A stretch of DNA of 64,000 bases, from contig NZ_BMCT01000012.1 of assembly GCF_014635325.1 (NCBI RefSeq), positions 1-64,000 of the forward strand, given 5' to 3'. Positions 63,814 to 64,000 of this stretch are shown here, one piece after another. The notes under the pieces were generated by a model. It was not told the DNA's origin. It saw nothing but the letters and a program-made list of their open reading frames with translations, and searched no databases. A program made the position numbers and the translations under genes. The first letter of the stretch is position 1; each line of letters opens with the position of its first letter. This DNA is from Azorhizobium oxalatiphilum. GTDB lineage: Bacteria; Pseudomonadota; Alphaproteobacteria; Rhizobiales; Xanthobacteraceae.

Positions 63814-64000
63814 ATGCAGGTGGAGGCACAGAATGCTCCGGCAGAACGGCCGGCTGCGGCGGGAGGAACTTCCGCCTGGCGTCTGCATGCGCTCACCGGT
63901 GGGCTTGTGGCGGTTGTCGTGCTGCTTCTGGGCGGTGCCGGTCTGCTGTGGGCGCGCCACGGCACCGCCATCTTCTTCGACACGGTGGCTGCCGGCATCG
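63814..64000 (+). CDS. Small membrane protein of unknown function (3' end outside window)
   Basis: The frame begins MQVEAQNAPAERPAAAGG. One hydrophobic helix follows (LVAVVVLLLGGAGLLW, about residues 31-46), then HGTAIFFDTVAAGI at the window edge. I do not recognise the family. The polar, Ala/Pro-rich head would be cytoplasmic. The start lacks a strong ribosome site, with AAAGG directly before ATG. Confidence 0.6.
   Translation, partial: MQVEAQNAPAERPAAAGGTSAWRLHALTGGLVAVVVLLLGGAGLLWARHGTAIFFDTVAAGI

Overview
This GC-rich window reads as a chromosomal segment of an alphaproteobacterium of the order Hyphomicrobiales (Rhizobiales). A Xanthobacteraceae-like genome (Xanthobacter, Azorhizobium, Starkeya, Ancylobacter) fits best. 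The pointers are an Irr-type iron regulator with a heme motif, the block lptF-lptG-lptD-surA-pdxA-rsmA, the block gmk-yicC-mltG-fabF-acpP-fabG-fabD, the block rpsF-rpsR-DUF2232-rplI-dnaB-alr-radA-cvpA-purF-SDR, and intergenic palindromic repeats of a kind common in this order. The genus is an inference. No tRNA, rRNA, CRISPR array, insertion sequence or phage gene was recognised.

Layout. 1-5.3 kb: end of a branched-chain amino acid type ABC ATPase gene, guaB, an NnrU-like membrane protein, a lone HEPN/Abi-like gene next to a candidate small RNA, and panB. 5.3-18.3 kb: envelope and housekeeping genes on the plus strand, namely a TPR membrane protein, a tiny lipoprotein, der, mepA, the LPS-transport genes lptF/lptG/lptD, surA, pdxA, rsmA and a periplasmic histidine acid phosphatase. 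18.3-24.8 kb, minus strand: gmk, yicC, mltG and a fatty-acid cluster (fabF, acpP, fabG, fabD).

25.0-28.4 kb, minus strand: a tightly overlapping VWA - PP2C phosphatase - protein kinase triad. It resembles the TerY-P/YegL-YegK-YegI module, but the kinase carries a zinc-ribbon-like segment, one transmembrane helix and an extracytoplasmic C-terminal domain. It sits between fabD and rpsF and is the most interesting system in the window.

28.7-42 kb: ribosomal proteins S6, S18 and L9, cfa, dnaB, alr, a ParD-like orphan antitoxin, a 2-hydroxyacid dehydrogenase on the opposite strand, radA, cvpA, purF and an SDR. 42-48.5 kb: pepA, an orphan YefM-like antitoxin, holC, a second candidate small RNA on the minus strand, a DsbA-fold isomerase, a secreted protein, an esterase, yjbQ, rpmB and a queuosine-precursor transporter whose 5' end overlaps the rpmB terminator. 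48.5-64 kb: an acyl-CoA synthetase, a CAP-domain lipoprotein, a large MscS channel, dapE, hydrolases, an AcuI-like reductase with an HpaI-like aldolase, irr, dsbB, an HNH nuclease, a carboxylesterase with an AlkA-like glycosylase, gluQ, an AEC transporter, an ACT-like protein and the start of a membrane protein.

Start codons were moved from the longest possible reading frame where a Shine-Dalgarno sequence or family N-terminus argued for it. All functional calls come from reading motifs by eye. No database search was run.
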